From: Agrypnia vestita | Lineage: Eukaryota; Arthropoda; Insecta; Trichoptera; Phryganeidae | Assembly: GCA_016648135.1 (NCBI GenBank) | Contig: JADDOH010000496.1 | Location: 62,001 to 126,000 of the forward strand | Direction of reading: 5' to 3' | Length of the DNA: 64,000 bases | Notes under the pieces: generated by a model | What the model was told of the DNA's origin: nothing | The model's input: the letters and a program-made list of their open reading frames with translations, nothing else | Database searches by the model: none | Program-made: the position numbers and the translations under genes | Shown: piece after piece, positions 1 through 8,690 of the stretch | How the letters are laid out: each line of letters begins with the position of its first letter | Position numbering within the stretch: position 1 is the first letter of the stretch

Positions 1-663
1 CACATAAGTCAACTTACGTGGTTTAAAATCATAAGTTATATTTTTTAAACAATTACCATATTTTTTCTGTGAATATTGAAAATAACAACTATCGTTTTAT
101 TTTAAATTTATAAGTAGGTACCTCAAAACACTTTGCACGTTTTACATTCACAAAGAATGTAAAAAAATATATAAAAATTGTTATGAAATCATTAAAACTG
201 TTACTGTAAATAAATTACGTAATGTAAATAAAATACGATAAAATAAATTTCCGAGATATTGTGAAACGTGGAATAAATAGCGTTTATGTATAATTATCGG
301 AGAATGACATCACTATCAACAGAAATCATTTTGATTGGAAACATTTCTTGAATTTTTTCTGACTATCGTAAAAGCATCGGAATAACAACAAACACGACCA
401 TAAATTTGGTGATATTGACATTATTTATGAGGAGTCGGGCCAGACACCGCCTGTCAATTAAAGCGGTATTCAGAAGCACCAATCATACTTTATGTTTCAC
501 TAAATTCCGCATCATTTTCATTTTTTCAATTAAATATATTTATTATGTGATTATTTTTGTCATTTCTCAAAAATGCCATGCGAGAGAAAACATTCCACGA
601 TTTCTTTTACCTCCGGCATACCAATGTAGAAATTAAAATATCGTGGGGTGCTGTGGCTGCACT
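1..663. other. AT-rich non-coding DNA, no gene seen
   Basis: Mostly A/T with scattered poly-A and poly-T runs. Open frames here are short, start and stop at random and match no family I know. Nothing else is supported. Confidence 0.6.
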
Positions 664-928
664 GATGGGTTATAAAAGCAAGGATTCATAGCAATATCCA
701 AAAAAAAAAATTAAGAAATGTTTTGAGTGCAGTCACCGAGGATCACTAATACAGAATGGTACTGAATTATAGATTTTATGTATCTATCCTATCCACAAGC
801 ATGTTTCGTATAAATTTATTATTCCATTTCCTATAAAACCTCATAGTTGGTACATTCTAAATTTATAATCCTCGATGAGTTCATTAAAATTATTTTGGAT
901 ATTGCTGCCTTTGCTTTTATACCCCATA
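664..928. mobile_element. MITE family A, copy 1
   Basis: The left end reads GGGTTATAAAAGCAAGG followed by GCAATATCC. The right end is the inverse, GGATATTGCTGCCTTTGC then TTTTATACCCCATA. Two relatives with the consensus end TATGTGGGGTATAAAAGCAA lie at 28562-28815 and 58518-58606. There is no coding capacity, so it is a non-autonomous DNA element. The superfamily is not determined because the target duplication is unclear. Confidence 0.6.
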
Positions 929-989
929 CTTGTTTTATACTCGAGAATTGGATAATACGCTTTGATAAGGATTAATATAGATTAATACA

Positions 990-1250
990 GAGATGAAACT
1001 ATTTTTACAGAAAACGTGTATGGAAGACTTTATAAGGTGGTCCAGGGCTTTTGGCCTGTATGAGTTGGCTTAAGTGCTCACTTTACACATTACACAGTGC
1101 AACGTTCACCAATTCCAAAATAAGAACTTCCACACATTATCAATTTTTTTCAAAGTTGTATATTGTATGTTCTTAATCAGATTGTTTCACACATTCGAAT
1201 GGACTATACTAGAGACATCTACGGTCCTTCCCATGACACATTATAGTATA
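990..1250. mobile_element. MITE family B, partial copy
   Basis: It shares the phrase GTGTATGGAAGACTTTATAA and, 50 bp on, GGCTTAAGTG.TCACTTTACACA with copies near 26700, 29585, 43049, 43985 and 54765. The fullest copy is 43049-43388, which has terminal inverted repeats. This one is diverged, and its outer end (CAGAGATGAAACT) is close to the consensus CAGAGACGAAACT. No coding potential. Confidence 0.5.
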
Positions 1251-2104
1251 AATTGATTTAGATGCTGATAATAATAAGTATATATTTCTTCGGGTAGCAT
1301 ATTTAATTAATTTAAAATACGTATGCTAGGATAGTATCTAAATGTATAAACTACCATACACTCTGCAAACATAACAACTCTTAAAAGCATTCTGGTTCAA
1401 AAGGCAGATATTTGCTATCAATTTTGAAGGCAAGAAGAAAAACTTACTTGTGTATATTTTAAGGTTCTTGGTTCATTAGAATACTTCGTGGGAGGGGTAC
1501 TAAGGGTCACAATTTATACTTGTTCACTTTTGCGGATTATTTCTTAGTAGTAGCTGTCATAAAAATGTCTCTGTTTATCATATCGCTGGTAAAACATATC
1601 AGAATGAATTGTTTCTACGACAGACATGCAGTCTCATTGATTCGGTATATATATGATTTGTCACCATATGATTTGTTTTTGATTTGACAATAATCATATT
1701 TTTCGATTGCGGATTGTCAAAGAAATCGAGGCAGCAGAAGGCAAAACAGAAGACAATAATTTTTATCATTATTAATATAAACAATCATATTTTCAAAGAA
1801 GAGTTAGATTGCTTTCATCAAATAATAATCAATTATATTAAACTATTTATTATCAATATTTAACTACAGCCAAACCTATTTGATTATTAATTTTCATAAA
1901 ACAAATTACACGAAAAAATTCATTTCTCGAAAAATATACGTTTACCACCGGGACATAATCCCGGAACTTTTGACGGAGATGAAACGGACAAGGTACATCG
2001 CTTGTTTCAGTATCAATGTTCAAAAATTAATCTATGAACAAATATCATTTACAAACAAGATTAGACAAGCAGAGCCTATAAATTTTATTTTAAATTATTT
2101 AAAA
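1251..2104. other. AT-rich non-coding DNA, no gene seen
   Basis: No terminal repeats, RNA genes or protein similarity recognised. Open frames up to 82 codons are low-complexity translations of A/T-rich sequence. Confidence 0.55.
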
Positions 2105-2515
2105 CTAGCTGTAACCCGTCAAAAATGACGGTACTTTTACATGCCGGTGCCTGAAGAATAAGTATATATTTATTTGTAGCCGACATCCATGAAATAGCAA
2201 TAATGACTTTTATCAAAATATTCGATAAAACTTTTTTTTATATTTCCCCTACCGGCAGTTAATGGTACAAATGATACGCGTCTTTGCAAAGCTCTGGTAT
2301 ATATTTATAGTGTCTTTTTGGCGGTCCACGGAGAGGCAGCGGTAGCAACATACGTTAAGCGGCCGGTTCAGGTTTGCTGGCCCGGGGTTCAAGTCCCATC
2401 CTCGGACGTTTAATTTTTTGCCGTGAATTCGAACGAAATTACGGATATTTACTCGAAGTTACGAACGGACGGACAGAAAAATAGACAGACAACGAAATTA
2501 TTATTTTTGATTATC
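2105..2515 (-). mobile_element. Helitron-like non-autonomous element H1
   Basis: Read on the minus strand, the 3' end is a hairpin CCGTC-ATTTTT-GACGG, then a short spacer and CTAG next to T. That is the arrangement of a Helitron 3' terminus. The body contains CCGGCAGTTAATGG, a B-box-like GGGTTCAAGTCCC near 2387 and a GACGGACAGA tail. The closest relative is 13500-13910 in the opposite orientation, with others at 23509, 26337, 35233 and 53418. No Rep/helicase coding. A SINE-like origin of the middle part is possible. Confidence 0.55.
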
Positions 2516-2547
2516 AAATTAAAGACTAACATTTTTTCGTATGAAAT

Positions 2548-2855
2548 AAACAAGATGTAAAAGAGCTAGTCCACTTTAAATTCCGGAATAAACTTTCAGT
2601 CAAAAACATTCTAACATCAATAGTATTTTTTTTCAATACATATGATTTATCTTCTCTAGATTTAAATGAAAATTATAAATTTATTCGCTTTAATAGAAGC
2701 CAAATAAAATTATTAAAACTTGCAAGAAATGCTGCTTCAAATTTCTGCAGCGTTTTAATAATTTTATTTGACTTTAAGCAATATTTGGACAATAATATTA
2801 CTACATTTTCGACTCGTAACTAAAAATATGTGGACTAGCTCTGTTATATTCTGTA
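2548..2855. mobile_element. Palindromic MITE with central hairpin
   Basis: The outer arms carry AGAGCTAGTCCAC (about 2561-2573) and its inverse GTGGACTAGCTCT (about 2829-2841). The centre is a 19-bp perfect stem (2701-2719 with 2752-2770). The 32-nt between them can pair further, leaving a loop of about 10 nt. No coding potential. The precise target duplication is unclear. Confidence 0.5.
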
Positions 2856-3340
2856 TAAACCCAAATTTTATTAAAAATTATCATCATTTTCATTTAAGTG
2901 ATTCGAAAATCTGAGAAACTATGATGCTTTCAACAAAGATTTTGACAAAGTAGTTGAACAATCTCTTTCTTTCTTCGGGAATCTATCAATTATTTTTATT
3001 ACACAAGACAAAGTATAGTCCAGTGTATTGTAGATATTTTTTATAGTGGGCATGACATTGGTATTTGTAGGTTTCAACTTGGATTCCTGGTGGTTTCCCT
3101 ACAGTAATTGGACGTTAAAAATTATTATTTTAAAATATTAATACACGACATACGACTGAGATTGTATGACTTCAAAAATCAGGTTCTATGGCCGTGTTTT
3201 ATTTAAATAAATAAACAAACGTAGCAAATGCTCTTTGACTCTGATAAACAAAGTTTATTTTACATTTTATTCGTGTATTGATAATTTACAATGATCTTAT
3301 CCAACGGTTATGATAATATATTTATAGTACAATAATAACA
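2856..3340. other. AT-rich non-coding DNA, no gene seen
   Basis: I see no repeats, RNA genes or recognisable coding here. Confidence 0.5.
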
Positions 3341-3745
3341 ATGGAAAGTTGTACAGGGTATTCGGAAAAGTCGATAAAATCTCTCATCTTTAACCGGAAA
3401 GCAGCGCCCAGCATCAGATATTGCCACATTATATCCACTTGCCACCTCCGAGCCGGCCCAGAGGGCAACCCCTCTCCTCTGACCCCGGCACGGGGGGTCG
3501 TGACCCCCTCGCTGATTTATCACCCGATCCAGCCTTCGTGCCATCAATTATTGTCGTGGGTATCACCAACTAACAAGATAGCGCAGTTAAGACATTTCTG
3601 TACCTTGTGGGTCAGATCCAGGTTTAAATTATTTAGAAAAATGTTTTTGATCTGTCCATGTAGTAAATGGAGCACAATTTTTTTGAATTATCCTCCCGGT
3701 GTTTTAAAAATCTCGGCATGCCGCCGCTGCGCTAAATGATGTTCG
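3341..3745. other. GC-richer non-repetitive block
   Basis: Against an AT-rich background this stretch has GC-rich runs such as CCGGCACGGGGGGTCG around 3485. Both strands have open frames (132 codons plus, 79 minus) but neither resembles a protein family, so coding is not supported. It may be regulatory or conserved non-coding DNA; nothing in the sequence alone proves it. Confidence 0.3.
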
Positions 3746-4361
3746 TCTATTTGCCGACGTAGAACAGCGATCTATAATCTGCGGATATCTTTTCAGTTGT
3801 CAGTTTTGCACTTCCTCACTCTCAAATAGTTTTGCATTTTGTTGTAGTATGGCGCTTGTGCTGTTTATTTTATGTATCCCAAAGAAGAACAACTTCTAAC
3901 GCGTGTACTTAGTACACGCTCCCATTTGTTTTATTTAAACAATTGATTTAAAAGTTTTCAATATGTTTAAGTTGTGGCACAGAAGACGGCTTGTCTGGGT
4001 AGCCTCGTTCGAAAGAGATTCCTTCTTTAACCGTTCGACCATTTACAAGGGTTAAACTTTGTTACCTCTGCTAAATTGTAAAATTTATATTGTAATCGTA
4101 TACCATGAATCTCGAATCGTCTGAAATAAATAAATAATCAATAAATATAGTATTGGTGTAATTCATAGTTCACTGCCATAAAATTTAAATCTACTTGTTT
4201 ATTTTTGTACTCAGAGTAAAATGTTATTTCGTGACAATCCTCATTATTTTATTTCATGTGTTCATGTGCATATTATTATTACATTTTAAATATACCTATT
4301 TGGTTTTATTTTGAACCCAGATAGTAATTATTAAATCATTAGGTATCTAATAAATCATCTA
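3746..4361. other. AT-rich non-coding DNA, no gene seen
   Basis: An ordinary AT-rich stretch up to the TTAA target site of the next element. Confidence 0.5.
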
Positions 4362-4365
4362 TTAA

Positions 4366-5433
4366 GGCGATCGTCCAGCAGAGTGAGCAAATTTCACCAT
4401 TTTTTTCTCATATCTGCTTTTGCGTTTTTTTATCACATTTTCGTAGGGAAATATCTGATTTTAAAATTTATTCATCAGGTTACACATATTTTAAATACGA
4501 ATATCTTGTTAAAATATCACAAACTAAATTATATAATTGATTAATAAATTACGAAGCCTTCGATGTTTTAAAAATGAAGAAAATTGCTCCACTTTGCGGG
4601 CCTTTTATGACTGAATGGCCTGTTGAGATGTCTTTTTTATTTAATAATATTACAAAGTTAACGATTATCTTAAATTTCATACAATTATTTCAAAATCTGT
4701 TAGTTCGTTTACTTGCAATTTATGTTTTAATATACTGTTTTTAAATTATTTTTTTTGGGTTTTTTTCAACTCTTTTTACTTGGTTGACAACTTTTTTACT
4801 TCAATAGTCAAAAGAATAGATATTATAATTTTATAATAAAAACAAACAAAAATCAAAATCTTTTTCGATATTCCTGATTTCACATATTTAATCAAGACGC
4901 AACGTATTTATGACACAATACGCAGTGTCTTGATTAAATAGCTAAAATCAGAAATCGAGATAAATTTTTTATTTTTTGTATTAATTGTAAAATAATAATG
5001 TACATTCCGTTAATTTATTAAAGAAAAAAGTTAGAATAAAGTGTCTAAAAATGATTGAAAAAAACACACTAAAATATAAATAATTTATAACACAGTGTTT
5101 TTTAAAACATAAATTGCATGTAAACAAACTAACAGCTTTTGCAATAATTGTAATAAATTTAAGATAAACGTTTACTTTTACTTTGTAATAAATACTATTG
5201 AATAAAAAAGGCCATTCTGTCATAAAGAGCCCACAAAGTAGAGCAATTTTCTTCATTTTTAAAATATCGAAGGTTTGGTAATTTATTAATCAAATATATT
5301 ATAATTTAGTTTGTGACATTTTAACAAGATATTTGTATTTAAAATAAACGTAACCTGATGAATAAATTTTAAAATGAGATATTTCCATACAAAAATGTAA
5401 TAAAAAACTCAAAAACGCTGCCTGACGATCGCC
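4366..5433. mobile_element. Long fold-back DNA element flanked by TTAA
   Basis: The ends are GGCGATCGTC and its inverse GACGATCGCC, each bordered by TTAA (4362-4365 and 5434-5437). The two halves match in inverted orientation almost throughout, for example the ATTTATTCATCAGGTTAC and AATGAAGAAAATTGCTC stretches in both arms. The centre is a hairpin with stem TATTTAATCAAGAC near 4880 and its inverse near 4916-4931. A TTAA duplication is typical of piggyBac-type elements, but no transposase is present, so that assignment is inference. The 91-codon minus frame inside one arm is not a gene. Confidence 0.75.
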
Positions 5434-5470
5434 TTAAGAACATTCGCAGAGAAGACTGAAGGACGTAAAT

Positions 5471-5482
5471 AGATAATATTTA
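5471..5482 (+). repeat. Left 12-bp target-site duplication of the Penelope pair
   Basis: AGATAATATTTA here is repeated exactly at 7736-7747, enclosing the inverted Penelope-like pair. This suggests the pair inserted as one unit. Being an A/T word, a chance match is possible. Confidence 0.5.
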
Positions 5483-5534
5483 ATAATTAAATTAAATAAA
5501 AACAACTTTGTAAACACCACTGAAATATTTTTAT

Positions 5535-6200
5535 TCACACCTCTACATGTGACGGAAACAAAGTTCCCTTCCTCAGGACGATAACCAGTTTACTAAAATT
5601 TAAGAACATATGTAGACTTAAAATTAACAAGGGGTGGGGGGGCGAGTGGAATGTAGGCGGAGTAAATGGAAGAGCAGGGGGGGCGGAATAGGTAAGTGTT
5701 TGGTAATGAGAGTGTTGGGTTTTTTTGTTTAAAATTGGAAAAATATTAAGAATCGGATTGTTTGGGAATTGAATTTGGCTATTTATTATATTGTTATTAA
5801 GATTGATATTTTTTCTTATTTCTAAAACTTCCAAACTATCTAATTGTCTATCATTTTTATTAATATGTAATATTTTAAGACCTAAATTGCTGTCAAAAGT
5901 ATGGTTCTGTTCAATTAAATGGTTGGCAAATTCCGAATATCCATTACTATTTAAACATCTCAAATGTTCCTTAATTCTTGTTTCTACATTTCGGGTTGTT
6001 TTGCCAATGTAGAAAGCCGTACAATCTTTACATTCTAATTTGTAAATTCCCGATTTTTTAATAGAGCTTTCTTTATCCTTATTGTTTATGATGTAATTTT
6101 TTAATTTATTGTTGGTATAGAAAGCGGGAAGAATATTTTTAGGTATGTTTTTTGATATTGCATTAGATATTAAATTATTAAAAAATAGTAGTTTTCTCAA
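5535..6200 (-). pseudogene. Penelope-like GIY-YIG endonuclease domain
   Basis: This 221-codon frame continues the reverse transcriptase in another frame. It has PAFYTNNKLKN (residues about 24-34), then SGIYKLECKDC with the GIY motif and a zinc-type Cys pair, then AFYIGKT carrying the YIG motif, and RIKEHLRCL. GIY-YIG nucleases nick target DNA for Penelope-type insertion. The tail beyond residue 165 is rich in Pro, Ser and His and is probably read-through of the 3' UTR. One frameshift separates it from the RT, so the copy is probably dead. Confidence 0.8.
5541..5577 (-). ncRNA. Hammerhead-like motif at Penelope end, decayed
   Basis: The minus strand reads CCTGAGGA, a stem GGGAAC-TTT-GTTTCC, then GTCAC where a hammerhead core needs GAAAC. 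Penelope-like elements are known to carry hammerhead ribozymes in their terminal repeats. The helix is kept but the second core box is mutated, so activity is doubtful. Confidence 0.4.
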
Positions 6201-7075
6201 TTTTTTATCGATATTATTTTTTTGTTGAGGATATAAATAAGAATCGTAATATTTTTCTTAATTTTTTTGTTTAAAATATTATCAATTAATTTCGAATTAT
6301 AACCGTTATTTTTGGCTATTTGTTTAATTGTACTTAATTCCTTATTACAATTTTTGGTAGATAAAGGGATAGACAATAATCTGTTAATCATTGAATGAAA
6401 AGCTGAAACTTTTTCTGAAATTGGATGGTTAGATGTGTTGTGTGTCACTATGTTTGTAAAAGTGTCTTTTCGGAATATATTAAATTCTATTTTACTGTTT
6501 ACAATAGACAACGTTAAATCTAAGAAATTTATACTATAATTGTTGCCGATTTCTAATGTAAATAAAATATTTTTGTGCAGTTTGTTTAAAAAATTAAGGA
6601 ACATTTGGAGTTGTCTTAGAGTGCCAGTCCAGATACAGATCACATCATCTACGTACCTTTTCCAATAAAATACATGTTTTAATAATAAATCTTTACTGTT
6701 AAAAATCTTATTCTCTAGGTTGTCCATAAATATATCTGCAAATAATGGACTTGTGCTTGAACCCATTACTAAGCCATCATTTTGTTTATATACTACATTA
6801 TTAAATTGAAAAAAAAAATGTTTAGGGATAATATTACATAAATTAATTAAATCACATGAAAAATCTTTTGATAGATCTGAGGATTTTAACAAGTTCTCTA
6901 TAATTGTTTTATTTTCTTCTATTGGTATACTTGGAAAAAGATTGACAACATCAAATGAACAAGTAAAGCATTATTAGGGATTTCCATATCCTTAAGGCTA
7001 TTAACCAATTCAATAGAATTCTTAATGGTGTGCTTAGGTTTAAAGACATTTGAATTGATAATTACTCTATTTATG
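6197..7075 (-). pseudogene. Penelope-like reverse transcriptase, C-terminal part, broken
   Basis: The minus-strand translation shows the Penelope RT core in order: FDVVNLFPSIP (first catalytic Asp, about 6930-6960), GLVMGSSTSPLFADIF (about 6730-6775), YVDDV with the catalytic Asp pair (about 6640-6655), and a NFLDLTLSI-like motif (about 6520). The N-terminal half is missing. The frame shifts once near 6950 and again near 6198, where it passes into the endonuclease frame. This enzyme would copy element RNA at a nicked target. As it stands it cannot be made as one protein. The family call is secure from motif order and the attached GIY-YIG domain. Confidence 0.85.
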
Positions 7076-7093
7076 GCTGCAGCAACATCATAA

Positions 7094-7554
7094 ACAATAA
7101 GGATAAAGAAAGCTCTATTAAAAAATCGGGAATTTACAAATTAGAATGTAAAGATTGTACGGCTTTCTACATTGGCAAAACAACACGAAATGTAGAAACA
7201 AGAATTAAGGAACATTTGAGATGTTTAAATAGTAATGGATATTCGGAATTTGCCAACCATTTAATTGAACAGAACCATACTTTTGACAGCAATTTAGGTA
7301 TTAAAATATTACATATTAATAAAAATGATAGACAATTAGATAGTTTGGAAGTTTTAGCAATAAGAAAAAATATCAATCTTAATAACAATATAATAAATAG
7401 CCAAATTCAATTCCCAAACAATCCGATTCTTAATATTTTTCCAATTTTAAACAAAAAAACCCAACAGTCTCATTACCAAACACTTACCTATTCCGCCCCC
7501 CCTGCTCTTCCATTTACTCCGCCTACATTCCACTCGCCCCCCCCCCCCTGTTAA
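7094..7554 (+). pseudogene. Second, truncated Penelope GIY-YIG fragment
   Basis: This plus-strand arm encodes only the end of the element: the GIY-YIG stretch (ESSIKKSGIYKLEC, then AFYIGKT, beginning about 7100) and the same C-terminal tail, in one frame to the stop at 7552-7554. It differs from the inverted copy by a few substitutions (for example ILI for ILR). It has no reverse transcriptase, so it is a 5'-truncated copy. Confidence 0.8.
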
Positions 7555-7600
7555 TTTTAAGTCTACATATGTTCTTTAATTTTAGTATACCGGTTATCCT

Positions 7601-7634
7601 CCTGAGGAAGGGAACTTTGTTTCCGTAACATGTA
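7601..7634 (+). ncRNA. Hammerhead-like motif at Penelope end, decayed
   Basis: This is the mirror copy of the motif at 5541-5577: CCTGAGGA, stem GGGAAC/GTTTCC, then GTAAC in place of GAAAC. It is probably inactive by the same reasoning. It marks the outer 3' end of the plus-strand arm, followed by GTGAATAAA, which could serve as a poly(A) signal. Confidence 0.4.
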
Positions 7635-7735
7635 GAGGTGTGAATAAAAATATTTCAGTGGTGTTTACAAAGTTGTTTTTATTTTATTTAATTATTGAAT
7701 ATGTCACCACAAAGTTATAAAGTGTTTACCCAAGG

Positions 7736-7747
7736 AGATAATATTTA
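7736..7747 (+). repeat. Right 12-bp target-site duplication of the Penelope pair
   Basis: AGATAATATTTA is identical to 5471-5482. Confidence 0.5.
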
Positions 7748-8173
7748 TTTTATGTATGAAAAATTGTTAATCATTAATACGATAAACTAATGAATTTTAA
7801 GTTCACCTATTAGAAAATCTATAATAACATTTTAAAAATCTACTTCATTATCAATGTTCACTGTTGCCTAGCAAAATTGATACCACTCTATCCTATCTAT
7901 CTATCAGAAACTAACAGCGTTATCCTTCCAAAACATATTGCATCATTAAAATGACGCAATTTATTTATGAAGCCTGGATATTTGCTTCTGGTTTGCGATA
8001 GGACAATATATTTAATGGATATTCTCTATGAATTCAGGCATACAATTATTTGAAGAGATGGACATTAATTTTTAATAAAAACTTAATGACATATTAACGT
8101 TGTTTACAAGTATTTCTTACGAAAATAATTATGCCCCAGCTGATAATGTATTATGAATCGAAAATATGTAATA
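7748..8173. other. AT-rich non-coding DNA, no gene seen
   Basis: No repeats or coding recognised before the CTAG that begins the next element. Confidence 0.5.
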
Positions 8174-8231
8174 CTAGCTGTGCCCGCGCGGCCTCGCACG
8201 CGTAGATTTTTAGAACACTGTTTGGATCTTA

Positions 8232-8284
8232 GAACTTTCGTGAACCTTCTAGAACATTCTCCTTCCAGAACTTTCAAGAAATTC
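8232..8284. promoter_or_regulatory. Phased heat-shock-element array 1
   Basis: Heat-shock factor trimers bind inverted nGAAn pentamers. Here GAA/TTC alternate every 5 bp without a break: GAA 8232, TTC 8237, GAA 8242, TTC 8247, GAA 8252, TTC 8257. A second run follows 1 bp out of phase: TTC 8263, GAA 8268, TTC 8273, GAA 8278. Three units are normally enough for binding. Whether HSF uses this array is untested; it could also be a simple 10-bp tandem repeat. Confidence 0.6.
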
Positions 8285-8335
8285 GACTGTACAGGAACCT
8301 TCTACACACACCGACACATTCCGCCACTCAGTTTA

Positions 8336-8411
8336 GAACCTTATAGAACTTTTGGGAATTTTCTAGAACCTTCTCCTTGAACTTTCTAGAGCAGGTTTTT
8401 CCGGAACCTTC
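8336..8411. promoter_or_regulatory. Phased heat-shock-element array 2
   Basis: Units start at 8336 (GAA), 8341 (TTA, degenerate), 8346 (GAA), 8351 (TTT, degenerate), 8356 (GAA), 8361 (TTC), 8366 (GAA) and 8371 (TTC), all in 5-bp phase. Further units follow at 8379/8384 and 8404/8409. It is the same kind of array as 8232-8284 and lies in the same Helitron-like element. Confidence 0.55.
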
Positions 8412-8653
8412 TAGACTCACCGACACAGTCAACGCGCCTATTTTGAAACAATCTGAAGCATTTACGGCCTTCCCATAACAAAACAATGTACTAGAAAGCA
8501 CATTTTCGTCACCCACTCCCATCCACGCACAGCCACCCCCACCAAACTCGCATATTTTCGATGTGACATCAAGGGCTATCCACCACCATAACCACCGAAG
8601 GGTGGTTGTGGCTGGTTGTGGAGAAAACTTGGCGGGTAGGGAAACACGGGTTT

Positions 8654-8656
<3 letters not shown>

Positions 8657-8685
<29 letters not shown>
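8657..8685. repeat. TA microsatellite
   Basis: A run of about 14 TA units at the far side of the Helitron-like element. Confidence 0.9.
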
Positions 8686-8687
<2 letters not shown>

Positions 8688-8690
8688 CTA

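Larger units (their letters stand above)
5483..7735. mobile_element. Inverted pair of Penelope-like element copies
   Basis: A 5'-truncated copy on the minus strand (about 7080 down to 5483) faces a shorter plus-strand copy (about 7094 to 7697). The arms, 5483-6089 and 7094-7697, are near-identical inverted repeats of about 600 bp with both 3' ends pointing outwards. Internal DNA of about 1 kb belongs to the minus copy. Inverted and tandem partial copies are a known habit of Penelope-like retroelements. About 40 bp (7698-7735) lie between the right arm and the duplicated target. Confidence 0.8.
8174..8690 (-). mobile_element. Helitron-like element carrying heat-shock-element arrays
   Basis: On the minus strand the 3' end is a GC-rich palindromic stretch (GCGTGCGAGGCCGCGCGGGC) followed by ACAG and CTAG at 8177-8174. 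The opposite side runs into a TA microsatellite (about 8657-8685), which may hide the 5' end. The first 240 bp hold repeated GAACCTTCTA words (see regulatory entries). A second inverted repeat, CCATAACCACC with GGTGGTTGTGG, lies near 8582-8615. There is no Rep/helicase, so it would be non-autonomous. The Helitron call rests on the 3' end only. Confidence 0.5.

Noticed and set aside
3308..3739. Overlapping open frames on both strands as a host gene
   Set aside because: They arise in a GC-richer patch, have no family motifs and overlap each other.
4981..5256. 91-codon minus frame as a membrane protein
   Set aside because: It lies in one arm of the fold-back element; the opposite arm carries the same text broken, and no family is seen.
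5483..7735. CRISPR, phage or bacterial origin because of GIY-YIG domain
   Set aside because: The RT motifs and arrangement are those of eukaryotic Penelope-like elements.
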